A stretch of 64,000 bases of DNA, taken from the NCBI GenBank assembly GCA_947496215.1, contig CANMCF010000014.1, forward strand, positions 1-64,000, given 5' to 3'. Source of the DNA: an uncultured Bizionia sp. GTDB taxonomy: Bacteria > Bacteroidota > Bacteroidia > Flavobacteriales > Flavobacteriaceae. The translations under genes and the position numbers were made by a program. The notes under the pieces were generated by a model that saw only the letters and a list, made by a program, of their open reading frames with translations, did not search any database and was not told the origin of the DNA. Below are positions 35,281 through 46,076 of this stretch, piece by piece (position 1 is the stretch's first letter; each line of letters opens with the position of its first letter).

Positions 35281-36549
35281 ATGATTAATCGTGGACTTTT
35301 AGTCTTCATTCTAATCCTTGCTATTTCAGCACATTCGCAGACACCAGAGGGCAGTACTGGCACAGCCAAGGATTCCATTAAAAAAAATGCCTTTTTAAAA
35401 CAATTGGGCAACGGTTACTTTCCTACCAAAATTTTGAATTTCGACCTGAGGTACCTTGTGAAGTTCAACCAATATGAGGGTTTCAGAACAGGCCTTGGTG
35501 GTGTTACCAATGAGGGATTTTCAGAAAAATACAAGATAAACAGCTATGTCGTCTATGGTTTTGTAGACAAAAGGGCCAAATATAGCATTGGTGGTGGTTT
35601 TAGGATTCTTCCAGAAACCAGTACGTGGATAAACCTATCGTATACGGACGACTTGCTGGAAACGGGAAGTTCTTCTTTTTTGACGGACGGACGCTCTTTT
35701 TCATTTTTTGAACCTCGCTTGTTGAACATAGATCTCTTTCATAAGCACATTACATCTACGTTAAACATTGAACACGAGATTTCTTCCAAACTATATTCGG
35801 AAACAGAATTGTCCATTAGCAACATAAGGCCCACATATGACTATAATTACCTCTTGGATGGAAAGTCCTATGGATCTTTTGAGACCAGTACGGCAAAGGT
35901 TGCATTGGAATGGAGTCCATTCAGCATCTATGAAAAAAAGGATGATAAAACAGAAACCATAAAGGATGGTTATCCAAGATTCACATTGCAATATACCAAA
36001 AGCTTTAAGGACGTCTTCAATGCAGACTTTGATTTTTCCAAGATAGATTTTAGAACAGTTTACAAATTAGACCATGACAAAGGTTCCTTCTCCATTGTCA
36101 CACTTTCTGCAGGAATCGCTCGAGGGGATGCACCTTTAACCCATTTATACCATGCCTATCCAAACAACATAACCAAAGAAACCATCTTGCAAAGGTTTTC
36201 TGTTGCAGGGATTAATAGTTTTGAGACCATGTATTTCAATGAATTCTTTTCAGATCGTTTTGCAACATTGATATTCAAGCACTATTTGAAACCATTTCAC
36301 ATATCCAAACACTTCAATCCGCAGTTGGTTCTCATTTCAAGATATGCAATTGGAGACATGAAAAACATATCCCGACATCAAAATGTAACCTTCAATACCC
36401 TTGGTAAGGGCTACACGGAATCAGGTTTTGAAATCAACAAGTTGCTTTTTGGTTTTGGTTTGAGCCTATCTTATAGATATGGAGCATATCATTTACCAAG
36501 AACCGATGACAACATTGCCTTTAAATTCACCTTCAACATTACATTATAA
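35281..36549 (+). CDS. DUF5686-like outer-membrane barrel protein
   Basis: A 422-residue protein with signal peptide (MINRGLLVFILILAISAHSQ). The mature protein resembles the C-terminal barrel of DUF5686 proteins: PTKILNFDLRYLVKFNQYEG, FRTGLGGVTNEGFSEKYKIN, YVVYGFVDKRAKYSIGGGFR and a C-terminal IAFKFTFNITL with aromatic residues. Full DUF5686 proteins begin with a carboxypeptidase-regulatory-like domain, which is absent here, so this is a barrel-only version. It starts one base after the thioredoxin-like gene. Function unknown. Confidence 0.75.
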   Translation: MINRGLLVFILILAISAHSQTPEGSTGTAKDSIKKNAFLKQLGNGYFPTKILNFDLRYLVKFNQYEGFRTGLGGVTNEGFSEKYKINSYVVYGFVDKRAKYSIGGGFRILPETSTWINLSYTDDLLETGSSSFLTDGRSFSFFEPRLLNIDLFHKHITSTLNIEHEISSKLYSETELSISNIRPTYDYNYLLDGKSYGSFETSTAKVALEWSPFSIYEKKDDKTETIKDGYPRFTLQYTKSFKDVFNADFDFSKIDFRTVYKLDHDKGSFSIVTLSAGIARGDAPLTHLYHAYPNNITKETILQRFSVAGINSFETMYFNEFFSDRFATLIFKHYLKPFHISKHFNPQLVLISRYAIGDMKNISRHQNVTFNTLGKGYTESGFEINKLLFGFGLSLSYRYGAYHLPRTDDNIAFKFTFNITL

Positions 36550-36582
36550 TACATTTCTTATAGTAAATATATCTGTTTTCCA

Positions 36583-36590
36583 TACCTTTG
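36583..36590 (+). promoter_or_regulatory. -7 promoter element before the MMPL gene
   Basis: TACCTTTG matches TAnnTTTG and lies 19 bases before the ATG at 36610, giving a very short leader. No TTTG is visible at the -33 position. Confidence 0.5.
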
Positions 36591-36609
36591 ACGCTCGTTT
36601 AAATGTGCT

Positions 36610-39018
36610 ATGTCAAAACTTAAGAAAACACAATTTTGGGACATTGTAGCAAGATTAATATTGCGCAATAAAATTGCTATTTTAATAGGTATAATCCTTG
36701 CGACCATTCTGTTTAGTCAACAATGGAAACATATGCGTTTTACGTATACGGAAGCAAACCTACTTCCAGACGAACATGAGGTAAATAAGGAATACAACAA
36801 ATTCCTCAAAATATTTGGTGAAGAAGGCAACCTGATCGTTCTTGGCATCAAAGATTCCACTCTCTTCACTGTCGAAAAGTTAAATGCTTGGAACGCGCTT
36901 TCCGATGCCTTTAGAAATGAAGTCGAAGTTGAAACCGTCGTTTCAATTAAAGACTTGCAGAAACTCGTCAAAAACACCAAAGAGGAGAAATTCGAATTGG
37001 AACCTTTCATCAAGGATTCCATTACTTCCTTAAAGCAAATTGAAACATTGCAAGACGAGTTGTTTGAAAAGTATCCCTTTTATGACAACTTCTTATTCAA
37101 CACGGAAACGAAAACCATTCGTACGGCCATATATCTAAAGAAAGACATCATAAACAAGCCGGAAAGAAAGGATTTCGTAATGCTAACCTTGCTGGACAAG
37201 ATCAAGGCATTCGAGGATCAATACAAAATGGATGTCCGCATTTCTGGGATGCCATACATCCGCACTTTGAATTCTCAGAACATAGTTGATGAAATAGGGT
37301 TATTTGTCATAGCTGCCTTGTTGGTGACTTCGTTGATATTCTTTCTGTTCTTCAGGTCGTTCCGTGCCACATTCATATCATTGATCGTGGTTTGCGTCGG
37401 TGTTATGTGGACACTTGGCATACTCGGATTCCTTAGATATGAAATCACGGTGCTAACTGCATTGATCCCTCCATTGATTATCGTCATTGGTATACCAAAC
37501 TGCATTTTCCTGATCAACAAATACCAACACGAGGTAAAATTACACGGCAACAAGGTAAAGTCATTGCAACGCGTTATCACCAAAATAGGTAATGCGACGC
37601 TAATGACGAACGTAACCACTGCTTCCGGCTTTGCCACATTCATAATAACAGAAAGCAAACTTTTAAAGGAATTTGGTGTTGTGGCTTCTTTGAGCATACT
37701 GGCCATCTTTATTCTTTGCATACTCATAATTCCTATTATCTACACTTTCTTGCCTTATCCACAAGAACGTCATTTGGAACATTTGAACAAACGTTGGATT
37801 GGCGGGTTCGTCGATTGGATGGAGCGTATGGTAAGAGAAAAGCGAATTACCATTTACATCACTTCATTGGCACTCTTGATAATCTGCATCATTGGAATTT
37901 ACAAGATTAAAATCTCAGGAAGCTTGATTGAAGACATGCCTAAGAAGGCAGAGTTCTTTCAAGACATTCGCTTTTTCGAGGAAGAATTCAATGGAATCAT
38001 GCCATTGGAGATAATGGTAGACACCAAGCGTAAAAAGGGAGTTATGAAATTGGCAACGCTTAAACGGATGAATGAACTCGAAGACTTGATCATTGAGACT
38101 CCGGAATTGTCCAAACCTATTTCCGTGGTTAGCTTGGTCAAATATTCTAAACAAGCCTACTCCAACGGAAATCCAAAATATTACCAATTACCGACCTCAC
38201 AAGAAAACCTTTTTCTCTCTGCCTACATAAAAAATTCTGCCTCAGGCGATATTAATCTATTGAATAATTTCGTCGATAGCACTGGTCAGTATGCACGTAT
38301 CACTACTTTCATGAAGGATATTGGTACGGACAAGATGAAACGCATCGAAGAAAACATCCTCAATAAGATAGACAAGGTGTTTCCTAAGGAAAGGTATGAT
38401 GTTACCATGACGGGAAAGGCACTGGTTTTCCAAAAAGGAACCACCTATTTGGTGAAAAACCTAGCTTTGTCACTATCCCTTGCCATATTTTTGATTTCAT
38501 TGTTCATGGCATATATGTTCCGTTCTTTTAGAATGATAATAGTATCATTGATTCCCAACCTGTTGCCTCTTGTGGTCACTGCAGGTCTAATGGGATATCT
38601 GGGCGTCCCCATAAAACCATCGACAATACTGGTATTCAGCATTGCCTTTGGTATTTCGGTAGATGACACCATTCACTTTTTGGCAAAATACAGACAAGAG
38701 CTCCAAGCCAACAATTGGAGAATCAAAAAATCTGTTTACGCCGCATTGAGAGAAACCGGAGTTAGTATGTTTTACACCTCCATAGTCCTCTTTTTCGGGT
38801 TTTCGGTATTTACGATTTCAAGTTTTGGCGGTACGGTGGCATTAGGAGCATTGGTATCGGCCACCTTGTTGTTTGCAATGCTTTCCAATTTGCTATTGTT
38901 GCCATCATTGTTGTTGTCTCTGGAAAAGAGCATCGCCAACAAAGCAACGCTCAAGAAGCCATCGATTAACATCATCCCTGAAGAAAGCGAGGAAGAAACA
39001 ACAAACCAACAACAATAA
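36610..39018 (+). CDS. MMPL/RND-family exporter
   Basis: An 802-residue inner-membrane protein with the two-fold RND layout: TM1 ([14 protein letters not shown]) and a large periplasmic loop (about 35-225), five helices including [18 protein letters not shown] and [20 protein letters not shown], a second TM-loop-five-helix half ([40 protein letters not shown]). The sterol-sensing-like segments [20 protein letters not shown] and [19 protein letters not shown] carry the charged relay residues. Such proteins export lipids, hopanoids or similar hydrophobic compounds. The substrate is unknown. asnS follows after 32 bases, an arrangement frequent in flavobacteria. Confidence 0.88.
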   Translation: MSKLKKTQFWDIVARLILRNKIAILIGIILATILFSQQWKHMRFTYTEANLLPDEHEVNKEYNKFLKIFGEEGNLIVLGIKDSTLFTVEKLNAWNALSDAFRNEVEVETVVSIKDLQKLVKNTKEEKFELEPFIKDSITSLKQIETLQDELFEKYPFYDNFLFNTETKTIRTAIYLKKDIINKPERKDFVMLTLLDKIKAFEDQYKMDVRISGMPYIRTLNSQNIVDEIGLFVIAALLVTSLIFFLFFRSFRATFISLIVVCVGVMWTLGILGFLRYEITVLTALIPPLIIVIGIPNCIFLINKYQHEVKLHGNKVKSLQRVITKIGNATLMTNVTTASGFATFIITESKLLKEFGVVASLSILAIFILCILIIPIIYTFLPYPQERHLEHLNKRWIGGFVDWMERMVREKRITIYITSLALLIICIIGIYKIKISGSLIEDMPKKAEFFQDIRFFEEEFNGIMPLEIMVDTKRKKGVMKLATLKRMNELEDLIIETPELSKPISVVSLVKYSKQAYSNGNPKYYQLPTSQENLFLSAYIKNSASGDINLLNNFVDSTGQYARITTFMKDIGTDKMKRIEENILNKIDKVFPKERYDVTMTGKALVFQKGTTYLVKNLALSLSLAIFLISLFMAYMFRSFRMIIVSLIPNLLPLVVTAGLMGYLGVPIKPSTILVFSIAFGISVDDTIHFLAKYRQELQANNWRIKKSVYAALRETGVSMFYTSIVLFFGFSVFTISSFGGTVALGALVSATLLFAMLSNLLLLPSLLLSLEKSIANKATLKKPSINIIPEESEEETTNQQQ

Positions 39019-39050
39019 AAATTACATTTGCATTTAAAATAAATCAAAAA

Positions 39051-40481
39051 ATGACACCAAGTACAGTTGCACGATTATTAAAACAGACCACTTTTCAAGA
39101 AGTAGAGATCAAGGGATGGGTTAGAACCTTTAGAGCCAATCGTTTTATTGCTTTAAATGACGGTTCGACAATTAATAACATACAATGTGTGGTCGATTTT
39201 GAAAACACAGATGAAGCTGTGCTAAAGCGCATAACTACAGGGGCCGCCGTACATATAACGGGGAACTTGGTAGAAAGTCAAGGGAAAGGGCAGCGTGTGG
39301 AAATTGAGGTCAACACCATAGAGATCTTAGGAGATTCCGATCCTGAGACCTACCCAATCCAGCCAAAAAAGCACACATTTGAATTCTTACGTGAAAATGC
39401 TCATCTAAGAACCAGAACCAATACCTTTAGTGCCGTAATGCGCCTAAGGTCATCATTATCATTCGCCGTTCATAAATATTTCAATGAAAATGGTTTTTAT
39501 TATATGCATACTCCCATAATTACTGGAAGTGATGCTGAAGGAGCTGGAGAGATGTTTAGAGTAAGCACCTTGGATCAAAAGAATCCACCATTGACAGAGT
39601 CTGGTGATATCGATCATACCCAAAACTTTTTTGGCAAGGATACCAATTTGACGGTTTCTGGTCAATTGGAAGCTGAAACCTATGCCATGTCATTGGGTAA
39701 GGTATACACTTTCGGCCCAACATTTAGAGCAGAAAACTCCAACACGTCACGTCACTTATCGGAATTCTGGATGATAGAACCCGAAGTAGCCTTTATGGAT
39801 TTGGCTGGAAACATGGACTTGGCAGAAGATTTCATGAAATCGGTAATCAACCATGTGTTGGAAAACAACAGGGAAGATTTGGAGTTTTTGGACAAGCGAC
39901 AGGCAGACGAAGACAAGACGAAATCACAAGCAGAAAGAAATGAATTGAGTTTGATCGAAAAACTAAAATTCGTCACCGAAAACAACTTCAAACGGGTTAG
40001 TTACACCGAAGCAATAGACATTTTAAGAAACAGCAAACCCAACAAAAAGAAAAAGTTCAAATACCGCATTGATGAGTGGGGAGCCGATTTGCAATCTGAA
40101 CATGAACGCTTCTTGGTAGAAAAGCACTTCAAGTGCCCAGTGATCCTATTTGACTATCCTGCAAACATCAAGGCATTTTACATGCGATTGAATGAAGATG
40201 GAAAGACTGTTCGCGCCATGGACATTCTCTTCCCTGGAATAGGTGAGATCGTAGGAGGATCCCAACGTGAAGAACGATTGGAGGTCTTGAAAGAGAAGAT
40301 GGCTGCATTGAACATTCCTGAAGAAGAACTATGGTGGTACCTCGATTTGCGTAAATATGGTACTGCAGTACATTCAGGGTTTGGATTGGGCTTTGAGCGA
40401 CTAGTGATGTTCATGACTGGAATGAGCAACATTCGCGATGTCATACCTTATCCTAGGACGCCACAAAACGCAGAGTTTTAA
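39051..40481 (+). CDS. asnS: Asparaginyl-tRNA synthetase
   Basis: A 476-residue class IIb synthetase. An N-terminal OB-fold anticodon domain (residues about 13-110, [20 protein letters not shown]) is followed by the catalytic core: motif 1 [20 protein letters not shown], motif 2 [20 protein letters not shown] and motif 3 [20 protein letters not shown]. An insert rich in Lys/Asn ([20 protein letters not shown]) is of the bacterial AsnRS type. It charges tRNA-Asn in the cytosol. The length fits the family. Confidence 0.96.
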   Translation: MTPSTVARLLKQTTFQEVEIKGWVRTFRANRFIALNDGSTINNIQCVVDFENTDEAVLKRITTGAAVHITGNLVESQGKGQRVEIEVNTIEILGDSDPETYPIQPKKHTFEFLRENAHLRTRTNTFSAVMRLRSSLSFAVHKYFNENGFYYMHTPIITGSDAEGAGEMFRVSTLDQKNPPLTESGDIDHTQNFFGKDTNLTVSGQLEAETYAMSLGKVYTFGPTFRAENSNTSRHLSEFWMIEPEVAFMDLAGNMDLAEDFMKSVINHVLENNREDLEFLDKRQADEDKTKSQAERNELSLIEKLKFVTENNFKRVSYTEAIDILRNSKPNKKKKFKYRIDEWGADLQSEHERFLVEKHFKCPVILFDYPANIKAFYMRLNEDGKTVRAMDILFPGIGEIVGGSQREERLEVLKEKMAALNIPEEELWWYLDLRKYGTAVHSGFGLGFERLVMFMTGMSNIRDVIPYPRTPQNAEF

Positions 40482-40589
40482 CAAGAGACCACGTCTAAGG
40501 AAAATATCAACATAATTTCTAAAAACAATCTATTTATATACTATTATTTAGATTGTTTTTTTATTTTTATAAAAACCCAAAAAAAGTCT

Positions 40590-42050
40590 ATGCTTAAACA
40601 ATATTTACAGTTCAAATTATCACAAAAATTGTCTCCGCAACAAATTCAATTGATGAAATTGATACAGTTGCCTACGCAAGCATTTGAACAACGTTTAAAG
40701 CAAGAACTAGAAGAAAACCCAGCCTTGGACAGTGGCAAGGAAGAAAAGGACAACGAATTCGATGACGATTTCGACAATACTGGTGACGAGTTCGATGACA
40801 ATGAGTCCATAAACACGGAGGACATCAACATTGATGACTATCTAAGTGATGATGAAATCCCAGATTACAGAACCAGTGTAAACAACTACAGTGCAGACGA
40901 TGACGAAAAAAGCATTCCTTATGCTTCTGGCACTTCCTTTACGCAGCATCTAAAATCCCAACTCAACACCTATCGTTTGGATGAAGACGAGCGTGACATC
41001 GCGGAATTCTTGGTTGGTAGCGTAGATGAGAGTGGTTATATTCGTAGGGATCTAAGCGACATCATGGACGATTTGGCCTTCACTCAGAATGTATACACTA
41101 CGGAAGACAAGATAGAAGAAGTATTAAACATAGTACACCAGTTGGACCCAGCTGGAGTTGGTGCCCGAAACTTACAGGAATGCCTAAGCATTCAACTTTC
41201 AAGAAAACAGCAAACACCAGATGTTGAATTGGCAACGAACCTCATTAACAAGGCATTCGAACAATTCACAAAAAAGCACTATAAGAAGTTGCTACAAAAA
41301 TTCGATGTCACCGAAGTACAGTTGAAAGATGCAATCCATGAAATAGAAAGACTCAACCCCAAACCAGGAGGATCCTATTCTGGAAACAATAGAATGGTGG
41401 AACATGTGGTTCCGGATTTTGCCATAAAAATAGTCAATGGGGAATTGGAATTGACCTTGAATGGAAGAAACGCTCCAGAGCTTCACGTTTCGCGTGAGTA
41501 CAACAATATGCTGAAAGGCTACAAAGAGTCCAAAGACAAGTCAAAATCCCAAAAGGATGCCGTCTTGTTCATCAAACAGAAGTTGGACGCTGCAAAATGG
41601 TTCATCGAAGCCATAAAGCAAAGACAGCAGACATTGTTCATTACGATGAGCTCCATAATGCATTATCAAAAAGAATTCTTTTTGACAGGAGATGAGCGCA
41701 AGTTGAGACCAATGATCCTAAAGGATATTGCAGACGAAATAGAAATGGATGTATCCACAGTATCAAGGGTTGCCAACAGTAAGTATGTAGACACGCCTTA
41801 CGGAACCAAATTGATAAAGGAATTCTTCTCTGAATCCATGACAAATGATCAAGGAGAAGAAGTATCCACTAGAGAAATCAAGAAGATTCTCGAGACGGTC
41901 ATTGAAGAGGAGAGCAAAAAGAAACCTCTTACCGATGAAGCCTTGGCCAAGATACTTAAAGAAAAGGGGTATCCCATAGCTCGTCGTACAGTCGCAAAGT
42001 ACAGAGAGCAATTGGACATACCAGTGGCTCGTTTACGTAAAAAAATATAA
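40590..42050 (+). CDS. rpoN: RNA polymerase sigma-54 factor
   Basis: A 486-residue protein with the three RpoN parts: the Gln-rich activator-interacting region I (MLKQYLQFKLSQKLSPQQIQ), an acidic linker (residues about 48-105, EFDDDFDNTGDEFDDNES), the core-binding domain, and the C-terminal DNA-binding domain with the RpoN box ARRTVAKYRE. Also seen is MDVSTVSRVANSKYVDTPYG. It recognises -24/-12 promoters and needs an enhancer-binding ATPase. It overlaps the next gene by one base (TAATG). Confidence 0.95.
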   Translation: MLKQYLQFKLSQKLSPQQIQLMKLIQLPTQAFEQRLKQELEENPALDSGKEEKDNEFDDDFDNTGDEFDDNESINTEDINIDDYLSDDEIPDYRTSVNNYSADDDEKSIPYASGTSFTQHLKSQLNTYRLDEDERDIAEFLVGSVDESGYIRRDLSDIMDDLAFTQNVYTTEDKIEEVLNIVHQLDPAGVGARNLQECLSIQLSRKQQTPDVELATNLINKAFEQFTKKHYKKLLQKFDVTEVQLKDAIHEIERLNPKPGGSYSGNNRMVEHVVPDFAIKIVNGELELTLNGRNAPELHVSREYNNMLKGYKESKDKSKSQKDAVLFIKQKLDAAKWFIEAIKQRQQTLFITMSSIMHYQKEFFLTGDERKLRPMILKDIADEIEMDVSTVSRVANSKYVDTPYGTKLIKEFFSESMTNDQGEEVSTREIKKILETVIEEESKKKPLTDEALAKILKEKGYPIARRTVAKYREQLDIPVARLRKKI

Positions 42051-42655
42051 TGAATCTGATACTTAAGAGTATATCTTTTATTTTTCACCCCATCATAATG
42101 CCTTTGTTAGGCGTTATTTTTTACTTTTCGAAATCACCACGCTTCTTTGCAGATGAACTCATAAGGGCCAAACTCATTTCGTTGAGCATTCTTACCATAC
42201 TGTTGCCAATACTCATCTATTTCCTACTTAAAACGTTAGGAAAGACGCATACCATATATCTCAAGACAAGTAAGGAACGTATCATTCCATTGGTAATAAA
42301 TTCGGTAATCATTCTGTTGGTCATCAAACGTGTCTTGCCTTCAAATCAAATTGTGGAATTATACTATTTCTTCATAGCCATCCTGATATCCACCTTAAGC
42401 TGCCTTATATTGGCTATAATGGAATTTAAAGCCAGCATACATATGATTGCAATAGCTGGGGTATTTATGTTCGCCTTCGGTCTTTCTTTGCATTTTAGCA
42501 TAAACATAAATGGCTCTTTGGCCTTGATTGCCTTTATAATGGGAGCAATTGCGACATCGAGATTGCACTTGAAAGCGCATTCCAACATAGAATTGATTAT
42601 TGGTACATTCGTAGGTGCAGTACCGCAAGTAATATTGTACAATTATTGGCTATGA
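42050..42655 (+). CDS. Membrane protein coupled to rpoN (PAP2-like)
   Basis: A 201-residue protein with six hydrophobic segments (IFHPIIMPLLGVIFYF, SLSILTILLPILIYFLL, YYFFIAILISTLSCLILAIM, MIAIAGVFMFAFGLSLHFS, SLALIAFIMGAIATSRLHL, IGTFVGAVPQVILYN). The short MGAIATSRLHLKAHSNIEL stretch resembles the last motif of PAP2-type lipid phosphatases, but the other catalytic motifs are incomplete, so activity is doubtful. It is translationally coupled to rpoN. Confidence 0.65.
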   Translation: MNLILKSISFIFHPIIMPLLGVIFYFSKSPRFFADELIRAKLISLSILTILLPILIYFLLKTLGKTHTIYLKTSKERIIPLVINSVIILLVIKRVLPSNQIVELYYFFIAILISTLSCLILAIMEFKASIHMIAIAGVFMFAFGLSLHFSININGSLALIAFIMGAIATSRLHLKAHSNIELIIGTFVGAVPQVILYNYWL

Positions 42656-42689
42656 TCTCGTATTAGCCAAAGAATGTTGCCTAGGTTCG

Positions 42690-43400
42690 TTATAATATGT
42701 AAAACATCAAACCTATTTTCAATGCCTTTGCGTCTATTGTGCTTCCATTGATTTTGGATTCACTTTTAAATATTGGATTCAAGGCATAATAGGCATAGAG
42801 ATTCCAAGTATTGTAACCTACGCTGAGATTGATACCATATTGGAACTTATTGAAGGCGTCTATGTTGTTCAGTTTGATGTTAGTTGGTTCTCCTTTGAAC
42901 TTCGAACCATTGGCAAATACATAACCAAATTTGAAACCTGTGTATATGCGCCAAAACTTATAATCCTCTGCTGTAGAAGTCCTCCATCTGAACTCCAAAG
43001 GAACCTCTAGCAGGTGCATTGAGAATTTGTTTTTTGAAAAAGATGTCTCGGAATCATTCAAGACACTGAACTCTATGCTACTATCTTCCTTCTTATCTAT
43101 CAACAAATTATGGTTCAAGGAATTGAAAGACAAGCCCAACCCCAAGCCTATGGCCATGTTTCTTCTTTTATTGATCGGCATGTCTTTGGTAAAGCCAAAA
43201 TGGAACCCGCTGGAAAAACCGTTTTGGGAAATCCCCTTGGGCTTATATGCCAAAAGATTGTAGGTTACACCTATGTAAAACTGATCTTCCTTATATAGGC
43301 TATCCAATACCTTCGTTTCCGTTTCCAAGCCATCAATATCTTGGCATACTGCCAAAGGAACGATGCATGAACATAAAAGGAGAGCCAATAGATACTTCAT
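42690..43400 (-). CDS. PorT-family outer-membrane beta-barrel protein
   Basis: A 236-residue protein from the minus-strand ATG ending at 43400 (MKYLLALLLCSCIVPLAVCQ signal); the open frame extends further but would put 23 hydrophobic residues before the signal. Eight-stranded-barrel-like repeats are seen: QFYIGVTYNLLAYKPKG, AIGLGLGLSFNSLNHNLLID, MHLLEVPLEFRWRTST, FWRIYTGFKFGYVFANGS, QYGINLSVGYNTWNLYAYYA and LKIGLMFYIL. PorT-like proteins in this phylum assist gliding or type IX secretion or act as general barrels. It lies at the end of the ExbB/ExbD cluster, separated from it by a hairpin. Confidence 0.75.
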   Translation of the reverse strand: MKYLLALLLCSCIVPLAVCQDIDGLETETKVLDSLYKEDQFYIGVTYNLLAYKPKGISQNGFSSGFHFGFTKDMPINKRRNMAIGLGLGLSFNSLNHNLLIDKKEDSSIEFSVLNDSETSFSKNKFSMHLLEVPLEFRWRTSTAEDYKFWRIYTGFKFGYVFANGSKFKGEPTNIKLNNIDAFNKFQYGINLSVGYNTWNLYAYYALNPIFKSESKINGSTIDAKALKIGLMFYIL

Positions 43401-43446
43401 AAAAAAAAGATTAGGTTTCAATATTGAATACAAAAGTATACAAAAA

Positions 43447-43481
43447 ACAAAAGACGTTTTGAATGTCAAAACGTCTTTTGT
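43447..43481 (-). terminator. Hairpin terminator of the ExbB/ExbD cluster
   Basis: Fourteen-base perfect stem ACAAAAGACGTTTT / AAAACGTCTTTTGT with loop GAATGTC. It stands between the last ExbD gene and the PorT-like gene, both on the minus strand. The A/T-rich arms supply U-tracts in either direction. Confidence 0.7.
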
Positions 43482-43508
43482 ATAAAATTAAGAATATTGT
43501 TTAATTAC

Positions 43509-43982
43509 TTAGTTAGAAACGGCATCTCCTTTTCTAGTCGTGTAATTAATCTTCAACGCGTTTTCTTTACGTAATTCTTGCTTGATATCTCCAATTAATC
43601 CCATATTGGCATCAACATCCACTTTCAATGCTATGATGAGCTTGTTCAATTGATCTTCTCTCAAATTAGCTCTTTCTGAAGCTATGAATGCTTTGATGTC
43701 ACTTGGTCTAGCAAACTTGTCGTTCAATTGAATTCTAGCTTCTGTCCCCATGTTTTTGAATCTTTCGCTAGGTTTCCCTGCGTAGATGTAACTTATGGGT
43801 CTCTTCTTGTCCAGCTTTTCAATTTGATCTGCAGAAGGCAATTTGTTATCTATCATCAAATTGTCTTCCTTGATTACGGTAGCCACCATAAAGAAGAACA
43901 ATAACATAAACACGATATCCGGCAAAGATGCTGTTGAGATTGGAGGTAAACCTCCTTCTTTTTTCTTTTTGAATTTAGACAT
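43509..43982 (-). CDS. exbD: ExbD/TolR family protein, second copy
   Basis: A 157-residue protein with one N-terminal membrane helix (TASLPDIVFMLLFFFMVATV). It contains the key Asp (SLPDIVF), which faces the proton channel in ExbD/TolR. A periplasmic domain follows (residues about 45-157, QADQ-type PSADQIEKLDKKRPISYIYA). With ExbB it uses the proton motive force to energise TonB or gliding-type systems. It lies 19 bases after the first ExbD, as part of a four-gene operon (ExbB, membrane protein, ExbD, ExbD). Confidence 0.9.
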   Translation of the reverse strand: MSKFKKKKEGGLPPISTASLPDIVFMLLFFFMVATVIKEDNLMIDNKLPSADQIEKLDKKRPISYIYAGKPSERFKNMGTEARIQLNDKFARPSDIKAFIASERANLREDQLNKLIIALKVDVDANMGLIGDIKQELRKENALKINYTTRKGDAVSN

Positions 43983-44001
43983 AATCTTGTGTTTTGTTTA
44001 T

Positions 44002-44637
44002 TTAGGCCTTCTTCGTATCTGCTTCAGAGAATACTTGAGGCACTATTTTCTTGACTTCTTCCAACTTCTCTTTCAACTTCTCCTTTTCACTTGGATTGGT
44101 TTGTGGATCTTGATATCGATTGTTACTCTCTACATAGTTCAATCCAGATTTAGGAAACAATCGTTTGAATACCCTATTTCTTATTTCGTTGTAGGCTGCT
44201 ATGATCTCATTTTGAACAGAGATGTAGGTTTCATATTTCGTCAACCTGTCGTTACTCAATGAAATGACTGCTTTTGAAAAGTTATCCGAAGATTCTGTTT
44301 TTTTTGCACCTTCGCAATATTTACAGGCATCTTCACCTGTTCCTCCACCATTGTCCAAGAAGGCAACGACTTCCTTACGAAGATCCTTGAGTTCAACTCG
44401 CTTCTCCTCACCGGCTCTAGTCATCAACAACTGATTTTTTCTATTCACGTTGAGGACAAAGATGTTCCTTTTCTTAATCAATGGAGGCTCAACTTCTTTA
44501 TCTTGAATCGGTGGCAACTTCCTGTTTAAACCTGAATCCGTCGCAATATCTGTTGTTACCAAGAAAAATATTAGTAACAAGAAGGCAATGTCAGCCATCG
44601 AGCCTGCATTAACTTCTGGTGCTGATCTTTTTGCCAT
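44002..44637 (-). CDS. exbD: ExbD/TolR family protein, first copy
   Basis: A 211-residue protein, longer than its neighbour. The N-terminal helix SMADIAFLLLIFFLVTTDIA holds the conserved Asp; SGLNRKLPPIQ follows it. The periplasmic part is extended by an insert with a CKYCEG cysteine pair (about residue 100) and a C-terminal charged coil. Two unequal ExbD genes behind one ExbB are a flavobacterial hallmark. It begins one base after the small membrane-protein gene. Confidence 0.9.
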   Translation of the reverse strand: MAKRSAPEVNAGSMADIAFLLLIFFLVTTDIATDSGLNRKLPPIQDKEVEPPLIKKRNIFVLNVNRKNQLLMTRAGEEKRVELKDLRKEVVAFLDNGGGTGEDACKYCEGAKKTESSDNFSKAVISLSNDRLTKYETYISVQNEIIAAYNEIRNRVFKRLFPKSGLNYVESNNRYQDPQTNPSEKEKLKEKLEEVKKIVPQVFSEADTKKA

Positions 44638-44638
44638 A

Positions 44639-45100
44639 TTACTTTATCATTTTTTTAATTCCTGAAAACAACATTGCTCCTATGGCAATCACACTAAGTA
44701 TGTAAAATGCCAACAGACCTCCTCCAACTAGTTGAGATTGTCCTTCAGTAGCTATCGTGTCGTTGTACTTGTATTGCATTGTATCGCCACCTGACATAGC
44801 GTAGGCTATGAACAAAATTACTAGAAAAGCACCAACACCTATCAAAGTGTTTTTTAAACCAGCTCCTCCTTCAAATAAGTTCTTCACTACGAAGAACACT
44901 ACAAAAGCCAATATCATTATCAATACAATGTAAGCTACGGTAGCAAATGGATTGAAAACACCATCCACCATTGCAGAGTTTCCTGCTTCCAACTTATAAT
45001 CATCCTTGAGTGCCGTATCACCTGCCACCATTATTCTTCCCAAGAAGACAACACCTAGCAAACCAAGAACACCTGCAACTATTTTTAAAATCTTATACAT
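44639..45100 (-). CDS. Membrane protein of the ExbB/ExbD operon
   Basis: A 153-residue protein with four hydrophobic segments (ILKIVAGVLGLLGVVFLGRI, VAYIVLIMILAFVVFFVVKN, LIGVGAFLVILFIAYAMSGG, LLAFYILSVIAIGAMLFSGI) and a periplasmic acidic loop. It sits between exbB (30 bases upstream) and exbD (1 base downstream), so it is likely an accessory of the energiser complex. The family is conserved in flavobacteria without an assigned role. Confidence 0.8.
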   Translation of the reverse strand: MYKILKIVAGVLGLLGVVFLGRIMVAGDTALKDDYKLEAGNSAMVDGVFNPFATVAYIVLIMILAFVVFFVVKNLFEGGAGLKNTLIGVGAFLVILFIAYAMSGGDTMQYKYNDTIATEGQSQLVGGGLLAFYILSVIAIGAMLFSGIKKMIK

Positions 45101-45130
45101 ATTATTATTTAGTTTTAAAATTAGTCAATA

Positions 45131-45901
45131 TTACTTTTTATGCTTCGATAACATATCCATTAAAGTGATAGAAGAATCTTCCATATCGTTAACGATGCTA
45201 TCAATTTTTGCTACGATGTAGTTGTAGAATACTTGAAGTATGATTGCTACTATAAGTCCAAATACCGTTGTCAAAAGTGCTACTTTAATACCTCCTGCTA
45301 CCAACGTTGCATCCATTCCTCCTGCAGACTGAATCTTATCGAAGGCTTGAATCATCCCGATTACAGTTCCCATGAACCCTAACATCGGTGCCAATGCGAT
45401 AAACAATGAAATCCAAGAGATGTTTTTCTCCAATTGCCCCATTTGCACACCTCCATAGGCAACCACTGCTTTCTCTGCAGATTCCAAATCTCCATCAGCT
45501 CTATCAAGACCTTGGTAGAAAATAGAGGCTACGGGTCCTTTTGTGTTACGACAAACTTCCTTCGCAGCTTCAAGACCTCCAGATTGCAATGCTTCTTCCA
45601 CATCACTCGTCAATCTCTTTGTATTTGTAGTCGAAAGGTTTAAAAAGATGATTCTTTCGATACATATCGCTAGACCCAATATCAAACATAACAATACAAT
45701 CCCCATGAATCCTGGCCCCCCTTCTATGAAACGTTTCTTCAATTCTTGGTGAAAACCTAATTCTTCTGTTGCATCGTCTGCATCATCTGCTTGAGTTGCG
45801 GAAACTACTGTTGTTGCTATTGTGGCTGCATTTGTAGTTGCGTTTGCTGTACCAAATGCCATTAAAAATACTATGGCTAGGATAGAAAATAATCTTTTCA
45901 T
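45131..45901 (-). CDS. exbB: MotA/TolQ/ExbB proton-channel family protein
   Basis: A 256-residue protein. It begins with a signal-like hydrophobic segment and an Ala/Thr-rich stretch, then has the three membrane helices of ExbB: FMGIVLLCLILGLAICIERI, the pair ISLFIALAPMLGFMGTVIGM and KVALLTTVFGLIVAIILQVF. The conserved GTVxGM pattern lines the channel. It assembles as a pentamer around two ExbD helices. First gene of the minus-strand operon. Confidence 0.92.
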   Translation of the reverse strand: MKRLFSILAIVFLMAFGTANATTNAATIATTVVSATQADDADDATEELGFHQELKKRFIEGGPGFMGIVLLCLILGLAICIERIIFLNLSTTNTKRLTSDVEEALQSGGLEAAKEVCRNTKGPVASIFYQGLDRADGDLESAEKAVVAYGGVQMGQLEKNISWISLFIALAPMLGFMGTVIGMIQAFDKIQSAGGMDATLVAGGIKVALLTTVFGLIVAIILQVFYNYIVAKIDSIVNDMEDSSITLMDMLSKHKK

Positions 45902-46076
45902 TGTCGTGATCTTAATTTTATTAGTTAAAGTGCTAAAGATATAAAAAAAATGTAATTAAAAAATAAAAATAGCAATTGTCAAAAGGGTTTTAACTTATTC
46001 ATAATACTAAATTACAGATTTGTCTGTTAAACGCCACTTTCTTTAAATTATCTACAAAAATATTTCAAATACTTTG